Positions 1-9,655 of a stretch of DNA of 64,000 nucleotides are shown piece after piece. The translations under genes and the position numbers were made by a program. The stretch covers positions 434,001-498,000 of the forward strand of contig CAWGXG010000007.1 of NCBI GenBank assembly GCA_963826505.1, given 5' to 3'. Within the stretch, counting starts at the first letter, position 1. The number at the start of each line of letters is the position of its first letter. Source of the DNA: CAWGXG01 sp963826505 (GTDB lineage Bacteria; Chloroflexota; Anaerolineae; Aggregatilineales; Aggregatilineaceae). The notes beneath the pieces are model-generated. The model did not search any database. It was not told where the DNA came from and was given only the letters and a program-made list of their open reading frames with translations.

Positions 1-1
1 C

Positions 2-109
2 AACGCGACCCGCCAGTTTGCCGACATCCGCGAGATTACCGAATTAGCCGCCGAAAGCCGGCGGCGCGGCAGCGACGGCGACGAGCCGGCTGTCGCGACC
101 GAGTGGTAG
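2..109 (+). CDS. 3' end of an upstream gene, function unknown
   Basis: An open frame enters from the left edge and ends at a TAG at 107-109. The 35 visible residues are charged, with runs of Arg, Glu and Asp, and end in ATEW. No motif is recognisable. About 85 bases separate it from the sensor kinase locus, so it may lie upstream in the same transcription unit. Too little is present to name a family. Confidence 0.4.
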   Translation, partial: NATRQFADIREITELAAESRRRGSDGDEPAVATEW

Positions 110-196
110 GCAGCGCGCGGCGTCTCACAGCGGATCGGCAGCCAGGCCAACGCGCATGAGCGAGAGCGAATGAGCGAGTGTTGGTGAACAAAGCTG

Positions 197-1375
197 ATGA
201 TTGAAGTCTATTTAATCCTGACAGGCATCATCTTCTTCGCCTGGCTGTACGCCCTGGTCCGCCAAACCCAGCGCAGCGCCCAGGGTGATCAGACCGCGCC
301 GCCGCGTCCGATCGTGCCGGTGAACCTGATGGACACCGACGAGGCGATCGTCGTGTCAGAGGGTCGCGGACGGATCGTGTACGTCAACGGCCCGGCTCGC
401 CTGTGGTTCGGCATGGATGGCGGCGCGCCCAATCTGGCAACCATCGTTCGCCGACATCCAGCCCGTCGACACGCTGCACGAGCTGCTGGCCAGCCCGGCA
501 CACGCCTGGCTGCGCCTGGGTCAGCGCCGCATCGAAGCGGCCTCTCACGCTATCCCCGGCGCGGAAGGCCAGCGATGATCCTGGTGATGCGCGAGTTAGG
601 GGTTACGGCCGCTCCCGCATTTTCGGATTTCGATCCGCTGCGCGCGCTCGCCATTCTCAGCGACATCAGCCAGGCGGTCGGCTCACGGCTCGACCTGGAA
701 TCCACGATCGACGCGACCCTGCGCAGTATCGAGCAGTCGATCACGTTTAATTCCGCCGAAGTGACCTTGTGGTACCCCGAAATCGCAGACGCTGCGGCCG
801 GCCGGGCGCAGTGTGGCACGCACGCCAACCGGCCGCCTGATGCTGACCGAGCAGCGATCAACCGAATCGTTACCGGGTGGGCGAAGGTTACACTGGTTGG
901 ATCGCGCATATATCGCCAGCCGCTGCTGGTGGGCGACGTGGGCGCGCGAACCGATGTCGTGCCGAAAGCCTACCGCGGCGATTTCCAGAGTTATCTCGGC
1001 GTGCCGCTGCTGGTCGGCGATCAATTTGTCGGCACCATCGAGCTGATGCACCGCGAGCGCCACGCCTTCAGCCAGCGCGATATCGCGCTGTTGGGCGCGG
1101 TCACCGGGCAGATCGCGTCCGCCGTTCAAGCAGCGCGGCTCTACCGCGAGCAGGTGCGCCAGCTTGACGAACTGGAAGGCTTGCAGCAGATCGCAGCGGC
1201 GATGAGCGCGCTCGGATCGCCCCACGCGCTCTACGCCCAGGTGACACAGCGCGTCGCGCAGTTGCTGGGCGTCGAGATTTGCGGCGTGCTGCTCTATGAC
1301 GAAAATACACAGGTTTTCCGCAGCCAACCGCCCTTTTTCGGCGTGGCTGACACCCTGATCAGTCGTATCACCTGA
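197..1375 (+). CDS. Sensor kinase N-terminal fragment: TM, PAS-like, GAF 1
   Basis: This is the N-terminal part of the multi-GAF kinase. A hydrophobic helix (LILTGIIFFAWLYALV) lies at about residues 6-21, so the protein is probably membrane anchored with its sensor domains in the cytoplasm. A PAS-like segment follows (DEAIVVSEGRGRIVYVNG). Residues of about 82-127 are out of frame: the +1 frame there reads FADIQPVDTLHELLASPA before the original frame returns at MILVMRELG. GAF 1 spans roughly 630-1160 and ends with IASAVQAARLY. The first half of GAF 2 follows and is cut at RSQPPFFGV near 1358. Start ATG 197 is the first in frame, with no clear ribosome binding site. Confidence 0.7.
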   Translation: MIEVYLILTGIIFFAWLYALVRQTQRSAQGDQTAPPRPIVPVNLMDTDEAIVVSEGRGRIVYVNGPARLWFGMDGGAPNLATIVRRHPARRHAARAAGQPGTRLAAPGSAPHRSGLSRYPRRGRPAMILVMRELGVTAAPAFSDFDPLRALAILSDISQAVGSRLDLESTIDATLRSIEQSITFNSAEVTLWYPEIADAAAGRAQCGTHANRPPDADRAAINRIVTGWAKVTLVGSRIYRQPLLVGDVGARTDVVPKAYRGDFQSYLGVPLLVGDQFVGTIELMHRERHAFSQRDIALLGAVTGQIASAVQAARLYREQVRQLDELEGLQQIAAAMSALGSPHALYAQVTQRVAQLLGVEICGVLLYDENTQVFRSQPPFFGVADTLISRIT

Positions 1376-1464
1376 CTGTCGTCCCCGACACCGAGCTGTA
1401 CAACATCTGGCATCACCAACCCTGGTGGTACACCAATAACCCGGCTTCGCCGCTCGTCAGCGCG

Positions 1465-1965
1465 ATGGGCTTGGAGGCGATCCGCACCGCCGTGCCGATC
1501 CGCTCGGTGGCGCTCGCCCCGATGATCACCGGGGCGCGGCGGCTGGGGCTGCTGCTGGTCGCCAACCGGCAGGGATCGTCTGGCTTTGACGAAGACTGTA
1601 TGCGCACGCTGATCGCGTTCGCCGGGCAGGCCGCCGTCGTCACCGAAAACGCGCGGCTTTACGAAGACGAACAGCGCCGCTCGCGCGAGCTGGGCGGCCT
1701 GCAGCAGATCGCGCAAGCCATGGGCGTGGTACGCAATCCCGCCGAGCTGTACAGCCAGATTACCGCGCGCATCGCGACCCTGCTCAACGTGAAAATGTGC
1801 GGCATCATGCTCTACGATGTTCGCGAACATGTGCTGGTCAGCCAGCGCCCTTTCTTCGGGCTTGAAGACGAAGAAATCCTGCGGTTCTACCAGGTACCGT
1901 CCTTGCCGGGCAGCCCGGTCGCGCGGCTGTGGAGGAGCGCGAAACGTGGTTCAGCAACCGCCTGA
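1465..1965 (+). CDS. Sensor kinase fragment: end of GAF 2, start of GAF 3
   Basis: This frame continues the kinase after the break near 1358. The same frame is already coding upstream of its first ATG: translation from about 1360 gives SYHLTVVPDTELYNIW, the missing middle of GAF 2, so the ATG is not a true start. GAF 2 closes with GQAAVVTENARLYEDE near 1660. GAF 3 begins at LGGLQQIAQAMG and breaks near 1922. A short third frame from 1926 to about 1998 (AVEERETWFSNRLSADSEML) bridges to the next fragment, so two indels lie within 80 bases here. Confidence 0.6.
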   Translation: MGLEAIRTAVPIRSVALAPMITGARRLGLLLVANRQGSSGFDEDCMRTLIAFAGQAAVVTENARLYEDEQRRSRELGGLQQIAQAMGVVRNPAELYSQITARIATLLNVKMCGIMLYDVREHVLVSQRPFFGLEDEEILRFYQVPSLPGSPVARLWRSAKRGSATA

Positions 1966-2020
1966 GCGCCGATTCTGAGATGCTGGGGCCGATCTCGCGA
2001 CGCTGGCGTCCCAGGTTGGG

Positions 2021-2437
2021 ATGACCCAGACCGTGATCGCGACACTGGTGGTCGGCGGCAACCGGTTGGGTATCGTGCAGGCGGCTAACCGCACGGACGG
2101 CTCCGATTTCACCGAAGACGACGCGCGACTGCTCTCGATTTTCGCCGGGCAGGCCGCCATTTTGATCGACAACGCACGGCTTTACCGCGAGATGCAGCAC
2201 CGCACCCACGAAGCCGAAGGACTGCGCGCCGTCACGGAGATCGCCGCCAAGGCCGTGCCCGACGCCGACACGATCGAGTCGGTGCTGGTCGCTATTTCTA
2301 ACCTGCTCGAATCTGAGAGTCGTGACGATCGCGCAGGTCGACGAGGGCACGGGCGAGCTGGTGATCGCCCCCAATCTTATTTGGGGACGCACTCTGCAAG
2401 AACCATACCGGATCGATGCTTACGCGCCCGGCTTTGA
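2021..2437 (+). CDS. Sensor kinase fragment: end of GAF 3, start of GAF 4
   Basis: This short fragment carries the second half of GAF 3 (VVGGNRLGIVQAANR, then GQAAILIDNARLYREM near 2150-2200) and the opening helix of GAF 4 (VTEIAAKAVPDADTIESVL). Genuine coding stops near 2313, where the frame passes to the next fragment; the last ~40 codons to 2437 are out of frame. Its upstream frame also codes before the ATG (ATLASQVG), again showing this is an interior piece and not a separate gene. Confidence 0.55.
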   Translation: MTQTVIATLVVGGNRLGIVQAANRTDGSDFTEDDARLLSIFAGQAAILIDNARLYREMQHRTHEAEGLRAVTEIAAKAVPDADTIESVLVAISNLLESESRDDRAGRRGHGRAGDRPQSYLGTHSARTIPDRCLRARL

Positions 2438-5400
2438 AGGCAGCGTGCTTATCTCCCGCCGCCCCGCGCTCAGTCACGATCTGCTCAATGATGAACACGT
2501 GCTGTTCGCCTACAAATCGCTGATCAATCAGCTCGATCTGCACAACTGGATTCAGGTCCCGCTCGTCATCCAGAATCGCAGCATCGGCGAGCTGATCGTC
2601 GCCGACCGGATGAGCAGCGAGCCGTATACCGAGTCCGATATGCAGTTCCTGGCGAGTGTCGGCGTGCAGGTGGCGGCTATGCTCGACCGCACACGCATGC
2701 ACCAGTCCAGCGACCAGGACCTGCGCGCTCGCCTGCAAGAACTCAATGCCTTGGGGCGCGTCAGCCACGAACTCAGCCGCACACTGGAATTGGACCGCGT
2801 GCTCGACGTGATCCGCCAGGAAGCGCTGCGCTCGACCGACGCCGACGCGGTGAGTGTGATCCTGCTGTCCAATCGTGCCGACTGGGATGCCATCGACATG
2901 CCGGGCATCGATCGCCGCTTTGGCGAGGGACGCTCGCTGCGGACGCTGGCTCCGCTGGAACGCGCCGGCGCGCTGCGTAACGACGTGATCCGCGTGGACG
3001 ATTACAGCGCGAGCGAGTTCGAGCCGCGCCCGGCAAATGCCCGCTCGGCTCTGGTCGTACCGGTAACTTACGGCGACCAGGTCACGGGACTGATCCACCT
3101 CTACAGCTTGAAAGTGGGTGTGTTCACGCAGGGCGTGGTCGATTTCGTCGTATCGCTGACGGACCAGGCGACGGTTGCTATTGCCAACGCCCGCCGCTAC
3201 GAAGATCAGCTTGAGCTGAACCGCGCGCTGCGCGTCCGCGCCGACCGGATGGGGCGCATCTTCGAACTGGGCGAGCTGTTCCGGCAGGGCGCGAGTCTGC
3301 CCGAGCTGTTGGAAGAAGTCGCGCACAGCGTCCAGGAAACGATCGGCTTCAATGTCGTGCTGATCAGCCTGATGGATGAGCGGGCGGGCGTCATGCGCCG
3401 GACGGCGCAGGCCGGGTTGCCGCTGGCCGTCTTCCAGGAAATGCAAGCTATTACGCCGCCGCTCGAACAGGCCGAAGGGCTGCTGCAAGAGCGTTTCCGC
3501 ATTTCTAACAGCTTTTTCCTGCCCGCCGAAGGCAGCGAAGATGTGACAGCAGACCTGCCCGTCTACCAGATTTTGCAGCAGCGCATGGGCTCCGGCCCGC
3601 GCGCCTGGGATCCCGACGACCTGCTGCTGGTCCCGCTGTACGGTGCGGGCGGCAGCCTGCTCGGCCTGATGAGCGTCGATGAGCCGCGCTCTGGGCGCCG
3701 CCCGGATACGCACATCGTCGAAGCGCTGGAGATTTTCGCGAATCAGGCCGCGTTCAGCATCGAAAACTACCGGTTGGTGGAGCGCATCCGCCAGGAAGCC
3801 GAAGCCACCCGCCGCGAGCGCGACCGTCTGGCCCAACTGCACATGGTGGCCAGTGAAATCCAGGGCGCGCCGGATGTACCCTCCCGCCTGCAAATCGTCG
3901 CCGACGGTATTCACGCGGCGGGCTGGGGCCACATCGTGATCACGCTGCGCGACGAACGGCTCGAACCCACCGCGCTGATCCAGTCGGGCTATACGCCCGA
4001 CGAAGCCCTCCGCCTGTCGGACGATGTCGTCCCAGGCGATGTGTGGCGCTCGTGGATCAACGATCTCGATTTTTACGTGCATAAGCTCGGCGCGGGCTAC
4101 TACCTGCGTTATAACAGCCCATGGGTGGCTACACATATTTTCAAAGACAAGCCGATCGAGCCGCCCAGCGTGCCTGATGATGTCTGGCACCCGATGGACG
4201 TCTTGTATATGCCGCTGATCGGTCAGGATCAGCAGCGCATCATCGGTATAATTTCGATGGACAGCCCGGCCGACGGCAGCGCCCCCACTGAGGCATCGCT
4301 GCAACCGTTCGAGCTGTTCGCCTCGCAGGCCGCCGCCGCCATCGAAACGACGCGCCTCTACCAGGAAACCGTCCGCGCCGCCGAGCAGGAACAGCGCCTT
4401 AACGAAATGATGGAGGCGGTCTCCGCCGCCATCAGCCCGGCAACGGTGATTCAGGCGGTCGGGCGCGGGTTGCAGCAGGTCGTGCCCTTCACGCGCATGA
4501 GCGTATCCGTTTTCCAGGAAGCCACGTCCCGCTTTGAAGTGCTGCGCGCCGACATCGCGCTGGATGCGTCGGTGACGGTAGAGGAAGACGAGCCGCTCCC
4601 GGCGGATGGCTGCGCCGTGGCGGATACCTACCGCGCGGGCAGCGCGCGGCTGTACCATCTCAGCCGCGAAGACAAGGCGCGCGCGCAGTTTGCCGACCTG
4701 GCCACGTGGTTTGCCAGCGGCGAGCGCAGCACCATGCTCGTGCCGATGAGCGCCGCCGGGCAGGTGATCGGTGTGCTGCGGCTGGGCAGCGAGCTTGAAA
4801 ACCCGTTTGGCTTCCAGGAAAACCTGGAGTTGATCCAGCGCCTCGCCAACCTTTCGGCGGTCGCCCTGGAAAATGCGCGCCTGTTCCAGGAAGCCCAGGA
4901 CCGCGCCGCCGTCCTCGACGTGCAGGCCGGGCGGCTCACACTGATTAACCGGGTTTCGGCGCGGCTTGCTCAAACGCTCGATCCGCAGGAAATCTACAGC
5001 ATCGTGCTGAGCGAATTGGCGGATATTCTCAAAGTGCAGTTGGGCGGGCTGGTATTGTTTGAAAGCGACACCCAGGGCCGTCTCGTATTGAGCTACCCCT
5101 TCGACGAGCCGACCCCGGACCTGCTGCTCGATCTGACGGACAACCGATCGATCGAGATCGTGCGCGACTCGCACCAGCCGCTCTGTTCGCCCGACGTGCT
5201 GACCGACCCGATCTTCGAACGGGCGTGGCCCCAACTCCGCGAGCGCCATACCGTGTCGCTGATGATTGTCCCGCTCCTCATTGGCGATCAGGTGATCGGC
5301 ACGATCGGCCTGGACTCGACGACGCCGCGCAACTTCACCGAAGCTGAGATCGAGCTGGCCCAGACGATCGCCAGCCAGGCCTCGCTGGCGGTGGAAAAAG

Positions 5401-5561
5401 CCCGCCTCTACAACGAAACCCTGGGGCTGACGATCTTCAACCAGGCCGTCGTCGAAGCCATCCAGCAGGGCATCGTCGTGCTGGATCGCGATCTGGTGGT
5501 GCGCCGTATCAACCACTTCATGAGCGAGCGCTACGGCTGGTCGTCGGCGCGCGCTGGATAA
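2322..5561 (+). CDS. Sensor kinase fragment: GAF 4-9 and a PAS start
   Basis: A long uninterrupted frame of 1,079 residues holds the end of GAF 4 and complete GAF 5 to 9, closing near 3205, 3780, 4370, 4895 and 5420 with patterns such as TDQATVAIANARRY, ASQAAAAIETTRLY and ASQASLAVEKARLY. A PAS domain then begins (QQGIVVLDRDLVVRRINHF) and is cut at the stop near 5561. The next frame resumes the PAS at LDKALFEYRSDYG. GAF domains bind small ligands, bilins or heme, or mediate dimerisation. No chromophore Cys is evident at a consistent place, so ligands cannot be predicted. The antisense strand is also open here, which is only a composition effect. Confidence 0.8.
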   Translation: MTIAQVDEGTGELVIAPNLIWGRTLQEPYRIDAYAPGFEGSVLISRRPALSHDLLNDEHVLFAYKSLINQLDLHNWIQVPLVIQNRSIGELIVADRMSSEPYTESDMQFLASVGVQVAAMLDRTRMHQSSDQDLRARLQELNALGRVSHELSRTLELDRVLDVIRQEALRSTDADAVSVILLSNRADWDAIDMPGIDRRFGEGRSLRTLAPLERAGALRNDVIRVDDYSASEFEPRPANARSALVVPVTYGDQVTGLIHLYSLKVGVFTQGVVDFVVSLTDQATVAIANARRYEDQLELNRALRVRADRMGRIFELGELFRQGASLPELLEEVAHSVQETIGFNVVLISLMDERAGVMRRTAQAGLPLAVFQEMQAITPPLEQAEGLLQERFRISNSFFLPAEGSEDVTADLPVYQILQQRMGSGPRAWDPDDLLLVPLYGAGGSLLGLMSVDEPRSGRRPDTHIVEALEIFANQAAFSIENYRLVERIRQEAEATRRERDRLAQLHMVASEIQGAPDVPSRLQIVADGIHAAGWGHIVITLRDERLEPTALIQSGYTPDEALRLSDDVVPGDVWRSWINDLDFYVHKLGAGYYLRYNSPWVATHIFKDKPIEPPSVPDDVWHPMDVLYMPLIGQDQQRIIGIISMDSPADGSAPTEASLQPFELFASQAAAAIETTRLYQETVRAAEQEQRLNEMMEAVSAAISPATVIQAVGRGLQQVVPFTRMSVSVFQEATSRFEVLRADIALDASVTVEEDEPLPADGCAVADTYRAGSARLYHLSREDKARAQFADLATWFASGERSTMLVPMSAAGQVIGVLRLGSELENPFGFQENLELIQRLANLSAVALENARLFQEAQDRAAVLDVQAGRLTLINRVSARLAQTLDPQEIYSIVLSELADILKVQLGGLVLFESDTQGRLVLSYPFDEPTPDLLLDLTDNRSIEIVRDSHQPLCSPDVLTDPIFERAWPQLRERHTVSLMIVPLLIGDQVIGTIGLDSTTPRNFTEAEIELAQTIASQASLAVEKARLYNETLGLTIFNQAVVEAIQQGIVVLDRDLVVRRINHFMSERYGWSSARAG

Positions 5562-5598
5562 GGCCCTGTTCGAGTATCGCAGCGATTACGGGACATTT

Positions 5599-8500
5599 TT
5601 GCGCGAGCCAATCGCGGTCGCGCTGACGATGGGCGAGCCGCAGGTCCGTTACGAAGTCGAGCGGCACGACGAAGCCGGGAAGCCCTCCGTCCGCAACTAC
5701 TACATATACCCGATGCTCGAGGGCAAGCAGGTGACGGGTATCGTGCTGCTGCTCGAAGACGTGACCGAGCGTGCCAAGCTCGAAGCCGACCTTCAGCAGC
5801 GCGCCGTCCAGATGTCGGCACTCTCCGAAGTGTCGAGCCAGATCACGGCCACGCTGGAACCGGATCAGGTGAGCACGCTCATTCTGGACGCGCTCGACCG
5901 CGTTATCCCCTACGATGGCGTGTCGCTGTGGCTGCGTTCCTCCGATCGCGAAGAACTCGAAGTAGTGGCGGCGCGCGGGTACGACGATCCCGGCGCGCTG
6001 AACGCCGATCAACTGATCGGGATGACGGTCGAAATCCCCTACAGTCCGTTGTTCCGCGAAATGTCCGAAAACGCACGCGTGATCAACGTGGGCGACGTGA
6101 GCGCGGGTGATCCACGCTTCCCTGGTGGGTCGGCCGCGGTCTATAAGAACTGGCTGGGCGCGCCGCTGATCAGCAAGGGGCGCGTGGTCGGCGTGATTGC
6201 GTTGGAAAAACGCGAGCCGAATTTCTATACAGAGTTGTACGAACAATTGACGCTCACCTTCGCCAACCAGGCGGCCGTCGCGCTGGACAACGCCACCCTC
6301 TTCCAGGAAACCCGCAAGCGCGCCATCGAGCTGGACGATCAGGCGCAGCGTCTCGCGCTGCTCAACCGTGTGTCACTGGCGCTGGCCCAAACGCTCGACC
6401 TGGAAAACATCTACGAGATCGCCCTGCGCGAAACTGCGATTGCCCTGGGTGTGGCCGAAGGGGCCGCCATCCAGATCGACGGCGATCGCGGGGTGGCTAT
6501 CGTCATCGTGGAATATCCGCGCGGCGACGCTCCGCCCCAGCTCGTGTGCGATATCACCCAGAACAGCGCTATCGACCGCGTACGTACCGGTCTGATCCCG
6601 CTGGTAGTCGAACAATCGGCGGAAAACCCGCTTGCGGTGGATTTGCGCATTTTGCTGCGGCGCGAGGATGTTCACAGCTCGCTGTTGGTGCCGCTAGTCG
6701 TGGGCGGCGAAGTGATCGGCGTGCTGCGTCTGGATACACTCGCGGAAGGCCGCCAGTTTGCCATCGAACAAATCGAGCTGGCCCAAACCATCGCCAGCCA
6801 GGCCGCGATCGCCGTGCAAAACGCGGGTCTGTTCGAACAAGCGTCAATCCGTACGCGCGAGCTTGAAACGCTGTTCGAATCCGCCCAGGCGACCGCTGTG
6901 ACGCTGGACCTGGACGAAGTCGTCCGGCGCGTCACGATGCAGATGCTCGGCGCTGTCGGGGCGGATGCCTGCGCGATCTTCCTGTGGGATGATGTGAACA
7001 ACCAGCTGGAGATGCGCGGCGAGATCAGCGCCCGCTCGGGTGACCTTTCGCCTGCCCAGATCGGGGACATCATCTCGCTGACTGATTTCCCGCTGCGCGA
7101 AAAAGCCCTGCGCGAGCGCGAGCTGGGCATCGTGCGTGTCGACAGCGACGATCTGCCACCCGGCGAACGTAACCTGATGATCATGCATCAGGCGGCAACC
7201 CGTGTGATTATCCCGCTGGTGGTCAACGAAATTTCGATCGGTATGGTCGAGGTCGAAACGCTCGACCCGCGCCGCATCTTCAGATCTGAAACGCTGCGGC
7301 TGGCCCGTACACTCGCCAGCCAGGCCGCCATCTCGATCGAAAACGCGCGTCTGCAAACCGAAACGCGCCGTACGGTCGAAGAGCTGTACATCATCAATGA
7401 AATGTCGGGCGAGCTGTCATCGGCCAACAGTCTGGAACAACTGCTCGCCGTGGTCGATGCCCAATTGCCTAGCCTGACGGAAGCGGATGTGCTGTACGTC
7501 GCGCTGTTCGACGCAGAAAAAGACATGCTGTCGTTCCCGCTGGCGACTAATGTCCGCGACGATCAACCGCTTGATCTGCCGCCGCAATTCGTCGGCAAAG
7601 ATGAATTCTCGCTGATTATCCGCCGCCGCGCGCCGCTGCTGCTGGCCGGGGAAAACTTGCAGGCGGCGCAGCACGGGTTAGGGATCGTCACCATGATGCC
7701 GGAGGCTGTCTGCTTCCTGGGCGTCCCGCTCTTCGCCGGTGAAGACGTGATCGGAGTGCTGGCCGTTCGTGACGACCGCGATCCGACTGCCTTCAGCCAG
7801 AATGACCAGCGTATCTTGCACACCATCGGCGCGCAATTGGGTGTCGCGATCCAAAGTACGCGCCTCTTCCAGCAAACACTGGAGCTGGCCGCCGACCTCG
7901 AACGGCGCGTGTTCGATCGTACCGCCGAGCTTGAGCAAGAACGGCAGTACATCGCCACGCTCTATTCCATCACCACCGAGCTGGCGACCAGCCTCGATAT
8001 GGATCGGCTGCTCAGTCGCGCGCTCGAAATGGTGGCGACCGCGGTCGGCGCGACGCAGGGCGCTATCCTGGCGGTGGACCCGATCTCTGAGCGGCTGTCG
8101 TACCGGGCGCGCTTTGGCTGGCCACTGGATAACGTCGCGACGGACGGCGATGAAGTCACGCTGGCCTCCAACGAAGGGCTGGCCGGGTGGTCCATCCAGA
8201 ACCGGCGTCCCGCAATCATCCACGATGTTCAAGAGGATCCGCGCTGGCTGCGCTTGAGCGAGTCTGACGATGTGCCACGTGCGGCGATGGTCGCCCTCAT
8301 CGAGTCGAACGAAGACATTCTCGGCGTGGCGATGTTGTTCAGCGCCGAGCCGGGCAAGTTCACCGAAGACGATTTGCGACTGGTCACCGCGGCCGCCAAC
8401 CAGGTGGCCGACTCTATGAACAACGCCGAACTGTACAGCCTGATCCGCGACCAGGCCGAACGCCTGGGATCGATGCTGCGGCAGGAACAGGTCGAAGCAA

Positions 8501-8853
8501 CCAAGAGCGCGGCCATCCTCGAACTCGGTGGCGGATGGTGTGATGGTGGCCGACGCCGACGGGGAAGTGATCATGTTCAACACCGCGGCGGGGCGCATCT
8601 TGAATGTGCCGGTCGAAAGCGTGTTGAACCGCTCCACCTCAGAAATCACGGGGCTATATGGCGCGGGCAAGACGCGCTGGGCCGCGACGGTCGACCGCTG
8701 GATGCACGATCCCACGTTATACCGTCCCGGCGAATTTTTGGAGGAGCGCATCACGCTCGACGAGGGACAGGTCATCAGCGTGCGCGTCGCGCCGGTGAAT
8801 ATGGGCGACCAGTTTCTCGGCACAGTGTCGATCTTCCGCGACATCACGCGTGA
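5599..8853 (+). CDS. Sensor kinase fragment: mid-chain PAS and GAF 10-14
   Basis: This frame holds the rest of the mid-chain PAS (GIVLLLEDVTERAKLEADL, a PAS-to-coil exit) and GAF 10 to 14, closing near 6310, 6840, 7360, 7875 and 8445. A coiled stretch (LELAADLERRVFDRTAELEQ) precedes GAF 14 and resembles the signalling linkers of hybrid kinases. True coding ends near 8527, where the chain passes to the following frame; the ~100 residues after that (rich in G, R and H) are out of frame. The coding frame extends upstream of ATG 5599, so that ATG is not a biological start. Confidence 0.8.
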   Translation: MREPIAVALTMGEPQVRYEVERHDEAGKPSVRNYYIYPMLEGKQVTGIVLLLEDVTERAKLEADLQQRAVQMSALSEVSSQITATLEPDQVSTLILDALDRVIPYDGVSLWLRSSDREELEVVAARGYDDPGALNADQLIGMTVEIPYSPLFREMSENARVINVGDVSAGDPRFPGGSAAVYKNWLGAPLISKGRVVGVIALEKREPNFYTELYEQLTLTFANQAAVALDNATLFQETRKRAIELDDQAQRLALLNRVSLALAQTLDLENIYEIALRETAIALGVAEGAAIQIDGDRGVAIVIVEYPRGDAPPQLVCDITQNSAIDRVRTGLIPLVVEQSAENPLAVDLRILLRREDVHSSLLVPLVVGGEVIGVLRLDTLAEGRQFAIEQIELAQTIASQAAIAVQNAGLFEQASIRTRELETLFESAQATAVTLDLDEVVRRVTMQMLGAVGADACAIFLWDDVNNQLEMRGEISARSGDLSPAQIGDIISLTDFPLREKALRERELGIVRVDSDDLPPGERNLMIMHQAATRVIIPLVVNEISIGMVEVETLDPRRIFRSETLRLARTLASQAAISIENARLQTETRRTVEELYIINEMSGELSSANSLEQLLAVVDAQLPSLTEADVLYVALFDAEKDMLSFPLATNVRDDQPLDLPPQFVGKDEFSLIIRRRAPLLLAGENLQAAQHGLGIVTMMPEAVCFLGVPLFAGEDVIGVLAVRDDRDPTAFSQNDQRILHTIGAQLGVAIQSTRLFQQTLELAADLERRVFDRTAELEQERQYIATLYSITTELATSLDMDRLLSRALEMVATAVGATQGAILAVDPISERLSYRARFGWPLDNVATDGDEVTLASNEGLAGWSIQNRRPAIIHDVQEDPRWLRLSESDDVPRAAMVALIESNEDILGVAMLFSAEPGKFTEDDLRLVTAAANQVADSMNNAELYSLIRDQAERLGSMLRQEQVEATKSAAILELGGGWCDGGRRRRGSDHVQHRGGAHLECAGRKRVEPLHLRNHGAIWRGQDALGRDGRPLDARSHVIPSRRIFGGAHHARRGTGHQRARRAGEYGRPVSRHSVDLPRHHA

Positions 8854-9634
8854 AGTCGAGGTTGACCGGCTCAAGAGTGAATTCGTCGCGACGGTGTCGC
8901 ACGAGCTGCGCACGCCCATGACCTCGATCAAAGGTTACGCCGACCTGCTGCTGTTGGGCGCAGCCGGTCCGATGAGCGACCAGCAGCAGCGCTTCCTGGA
9001 AACCATCAAGCAAAATGCCGACCGGCTGAGCGTCCTGGTTAACGATCTGCTCGATATCTCACGCATCGACCAGGGGCGCATCGAGCTGCGCTTTGGGACT
9101 GTCGACGCCGAAGACGTGCTCAATTCTGTGGCGGTACATCTGCGCGGACGCATCGAAGATGAGCAGCGCGAAATGACGATCAACACCGTGCTCCCGACGG
9201 ATCGGCGGTTGACGGTCTGGGGCGATTACGATAAGGTTGCTCAGATCCTGACGAATATCGCCGACAACGCCTTCAACTACACCGAACCTGGCGGAACCGT
9301 CACACTGTCCGCAGCGACCAACGACGAAAACGGGTTTGTCGTCTTCAACGTGGCAGATACCGGCATCGGCATCCCGCCCGAAGCGTCCGAGCGCGTGTTT
9401 GAGCGGTTCTTCAGAGGCGACGAGTTCCACGAGATGGTGATGGATACGCCCGGCACTGGCCTGGGGCTGGCCATTGTGCGCGAGCTCGTGGAGGCGCATC
9501 ACGGCAAGATATGGTTTGACAGCGTAGTCGGTCATGGCACGACGTTCCACGTTGAACTGCCGCAGCAGCCGGTGATCCCAGCCAGCGAGGACCCGGCGGA
9601 ACCAGCAGACACGGCAGACCTACCGAGCGATTGA
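8528..9634 (+). CDS. Sensor kinase C-terminus: PAS, HisKA, HATPase_c
   Basis: This fragment carries the transmitter module. A PAS domain (ADGVMVADADGEVIMFNTAA) ends in the typical exit SIFRDITREVEVDRLKSEF. HisKA follows with the phosphoacceptor His125 in VSHELRTP. HATPase_c has the N box NIADNAFNY, G1 DTGIGI and G2 GTGLGLAI, so the catalytic residues are intact. It should autophosphorylate and pass phosphate to a receiver. The CheY-like gene 21 bases downstream is the obvious partner. The short Pro/Glu-rich tail after residue 350 looks disordered. As a separate ORF it would be a soluble PAS kinase, but the frame joins directly to the GAF array upstream. Confidence 0.85.
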   Translation: MADGVMVADADGEVIMFNTAAGRILNVPVESVLNRSTSEITGLYGAGKTRWAATVDRWMHDPTLYRPGEFLEERITLDEGQVISVRVAPVNMGDQFLGTVSIFRDITREVEVDRLKSEFVATVSHELRTPMTSIKGYADLLLLGAAGPMSDQQQRFLETIKQNADRLSVLVNDLLDISRIDQGRIELRFGTVDAEDVLNSVAVHLRGRIEDEQREMTINTVLPTDRRLTVWGDYDKVAQILTNIADNAFNYTEPGGTVTLSAATNDENGFVVFNVADTGIGIPPEASERVFERFFRGDEFHEMVMDTPGTGLGLAIVRELVEAHHGKIWFDSVVGHGTTFHVELPQQPVIPASEDPAEPADTADLPSD

Positions 9635-9655
9635 ATGGGGTAAAGCAAACGGCAT

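Larger units (their letters stand above)
197..9634 (+). other. Giant GAF-repeat histidine kinase locus, broken by frame changes
   Basis: Six consecutive open frames on one strand together encode one domain chain: an N-terminal membrane segment, a PAS-like stretch, 14 GAF units, a mid-chain PAS, a second PAS, HisKA and HATPase_c. GAF units were counted by their closing helix (patterns such as ASQAAIAVQNAGLF or GQAAVVTENARLY). Frame changes fall near 442, 577, 1358, 1922, 1998, 2313, 5550 and 8527, and every one interrupts a domain that resumes at once in the next frame. Reading through them gives roughly 3,150 residues. I infer one gene with sequence indels; a set of real pseudogene fragments is the alternative. 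The fragments are listed separately. Confidence 0.75.

Noticed and set aside
2298..5516. A 1,072-residue open frame on the minus strand
   Set aside because: It mirrors the GAF array on the opposite strand, has His/Arg/Asp-rich composition and no domain. High GC keeps the antisense frame open.
5540..5600. Programmed frameshift between kinase fragments
   Set aside because: No slippery heptamer or stimulatory structure is apparent, and many unrelated genes show the same kind of break.
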